A stretch of 64,000 bases of DNA, taken from positions 1-64,000 of the forward strand of contig CALMUP010000004.1 of the NCBI GenBank assembly GCA_937872895.1, read 5' to 3'. Numbering within the stretch: position 1 is the first letter of the stretch; each line of letters begins with the position of its first letter. Below are positions 62,994 through 64,000 of the stretch, one piece after another. The position numbers and the translations under genes were made by a program. The notes below the pieces were generated by a model that did not search any database, was not told the DNA's origin, and saw nothing but the letters and a program-made list of their open reading frames with translations. The DNA comes from an uncultured Verrucomicrobiota bacterium. GTDB taxonomy: Bacteria > Verrucomicrobiota > Kiritimatiellia > CAIVKH01.

Positions 62994-64000
62994 GGCTTGC
63001 CTCCCGCCTTGGCCCGGAGTTTCAGCAGGGCCAGCGAGCCGAGGCCGGCCACCGCGAGCACGGTGATTTCGCCAAGGGTGTCGAGGCCGCGGTAATCGAC
63101 GAGGATCACGTTGACGATGTTGCGCCCGTGGCCCATCGGCACGCTGGTCTCGGCATAGTAGGACGAGATCGGGTCGCGGAGCTGTACGCCACTGGCCACC
63201 AGCACAAGCAAGGTCACCACCGCGCCGGCGAACACCGACACGGTCAGGTCGCGGGCCCGGCCGCGCCAGGTCGAGCGTTTGGCGAACGGGGGCAGGTAGT
63301 AGAAGGCCGAGACGAGCAGGACCACGCTGAGCGTCTCGACGACGAGCTGGGTCATGGCGAGGTCGGGTGCGCCGAAGAAGATGAAGAATACGGCCACGCT
63401 GAAACCGACCACGCCCATCGCCGCCACTGCGCCGAGCCGGGAGGTCGAGAGGGTCGCCGCGATGGCCGACAGGATGACCAGCACCGACAGCAGCGCCATC
63501 GGCAGGTTGACCGGCGAGAGGGCGCGGAAGGCCAGGGCCATGTCGGCGCGGGCGAAGCTGACCACGACCAGGGCGCACAACGTGATGACCGTCACCAGCA
63601 GGTAGCGCCGCAGCGAACCGTTCTGCAGGAAACGGGTCTGCCAGCCGGCGAAGGCCACGAGCCCCTTCAGTTTGGCGTCGTACAGGCGATCCGGTCCGAA
63701 CCGCGCGGCCGGAGCGAGGGCTTCGGCCACGCTGCGCCATCCGGAGGCGGTGGCGATCATCGCGGCCCCGACGGCGAGGGTCAGCGCGCTGAGCAGCAGG
63801 GGCAGGTTCAGGCCGTGCCAGAGGTGGAGATGAACCTCCAGCGGATGGCCGCGCATGGCCGAGGCGGCGGCACCGGCGAGACCATCGGCCAGGCCGGGAA
63901 CGATGCCGAGGGTCAGCGACACCAGGCCGAGCAGGAGCGGCCCGAATGTCATCGACCACGGCGCCTCGTGCGGGTGCTTCGGGGTCTCGGTACGGGTGGC
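62990..64000 (-). CDS. mnhA: Mrp antiporter subunit A, C-terminal part (cut by window end)
   Basis: The visible 336 residues are the C-terminal region of MnhA; the frame stays open to the window end, so the N-terminal NuoL-like core lies outside. The typical junction [16 protein letters not shown] is followed by several membrane helices. The complex I NuoJ-like segment includes [33 protein letters not shown], and the C-terminus carries [23 protein letters not shown]. This subunit is thought to carry much of the ion path. It is the first visible gene of the operon. Confidence 0.95.
   Translation of the reverse strand, partial: ATRTETPKHPHEAPWSMTFGPLLLGLVSLTLGIVPGLADGLAGAAASAMRGHPLEVHLHLWHGLNLPLLLSALTLAVGAAMIATASGWRSVAEALAPAARFGPDRLYDAKLKGLVAFAGWQTRFLQNGSLRRYLLVTVITLCALVVVSFARADMALAFRALSPVNLPMALLSVLVILSAIAATLSTSRLGAVAAMGVVGFSVAVFFIFFGAPDLAMTQLVVETLSVVLLVSAFYYLPPFAKRSTWRGRARDLTVSVFAGAVVTLLVLVASGVQLRDPISSYYAETSVPMGHGRNIVNVILVDYRGLDTLGEITVLAVAGLGSLALLKLRAKAGGKP

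Overview
The window is GC-rich, gene-dense chromosomal DNA from a Gram-negative bacterium. Secreted multidomain enzymes carry calcium-binding C-terminal modules. Lipoproteins, ExbB/ExbD/TonB-type genes, a DUF2851 gene, a PPi-type phosphofructokinase, a Mrp antiporter and several vapBC modules are also present. This mix fits the PVC group, most likely Kiritimatiellota or Verrucomicrobiota. That placement is inferred from gene content; no rRNA gene is present to confirm it. No insertion sequence, prophage or CRISPR array was seen.

Layout. 1-390: palindromic direct repeats, tRNA-Val and a degenerate tandem repeat. 394-2569 (minus): GH20 hexosaminidase and ridA. 2788-7228 (plus): small protein, GT4 glycosyltransferase, GT-C/TPR membrane protein, trmJ. 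7240-12969 (minus): giant secreted subtilase with repeated PKD and carbohydrate-binding-like modules, plus a membrane-anchored protein. 13077-14552: DUF2851. 14621-20624: operon of two secreted coiled-coil/TPR proteins, a soluble hybrid histidine kinase and a lipoprotein. 20639-23747: PhoD-like phosphatase, lipoprotein, epmA and efp. 23907-26533: ECF sigma factor and an anti-sigma-like VWA protein. 26821-29345: exonuclease III and a DEAD-box helicase. 29510-37105: uvrA translationally coupled to a TPR/ExbB/ExbD/TonB-like envelope cluster ending in a membrane zinc-ribbon protein. 37149-39499: hisD-hisC. 39571-40189: first vapBC. 40199-43270 (minus): metF, obgE, rpmA, rplU. 43393-50247: SUMF-domain protein, GT-C-like protein, several small genes, GH18 protein and two more vapBC modules. 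50435-57676: pfp, a nucleotide-sugar epimerase, and a secreted GH31 enzyme behind a LacI-type operator. 57828-59492: glnS. 59621-64000 (minus): mnhA-G, with mnhA cut by the window end.

Together the genes suggest a polysaccharide-degrading heterotroph. It has secreted glycosidases and a protease, a GH20 enzyme without a visible signal peptide, PPi-linked glycolysis, sodium/proton exchange and an energised envelope complex. Genes are tightly packed, with many ATGA, GTGA or TGATG start/stop overlaps. Spacers often hold degenerate heptanucleotide or hexanucleotide tandem repeats. Several promoters (two vapB genes and metF) place the -10 box so near the ATG that the mRNAs should be leaderless.
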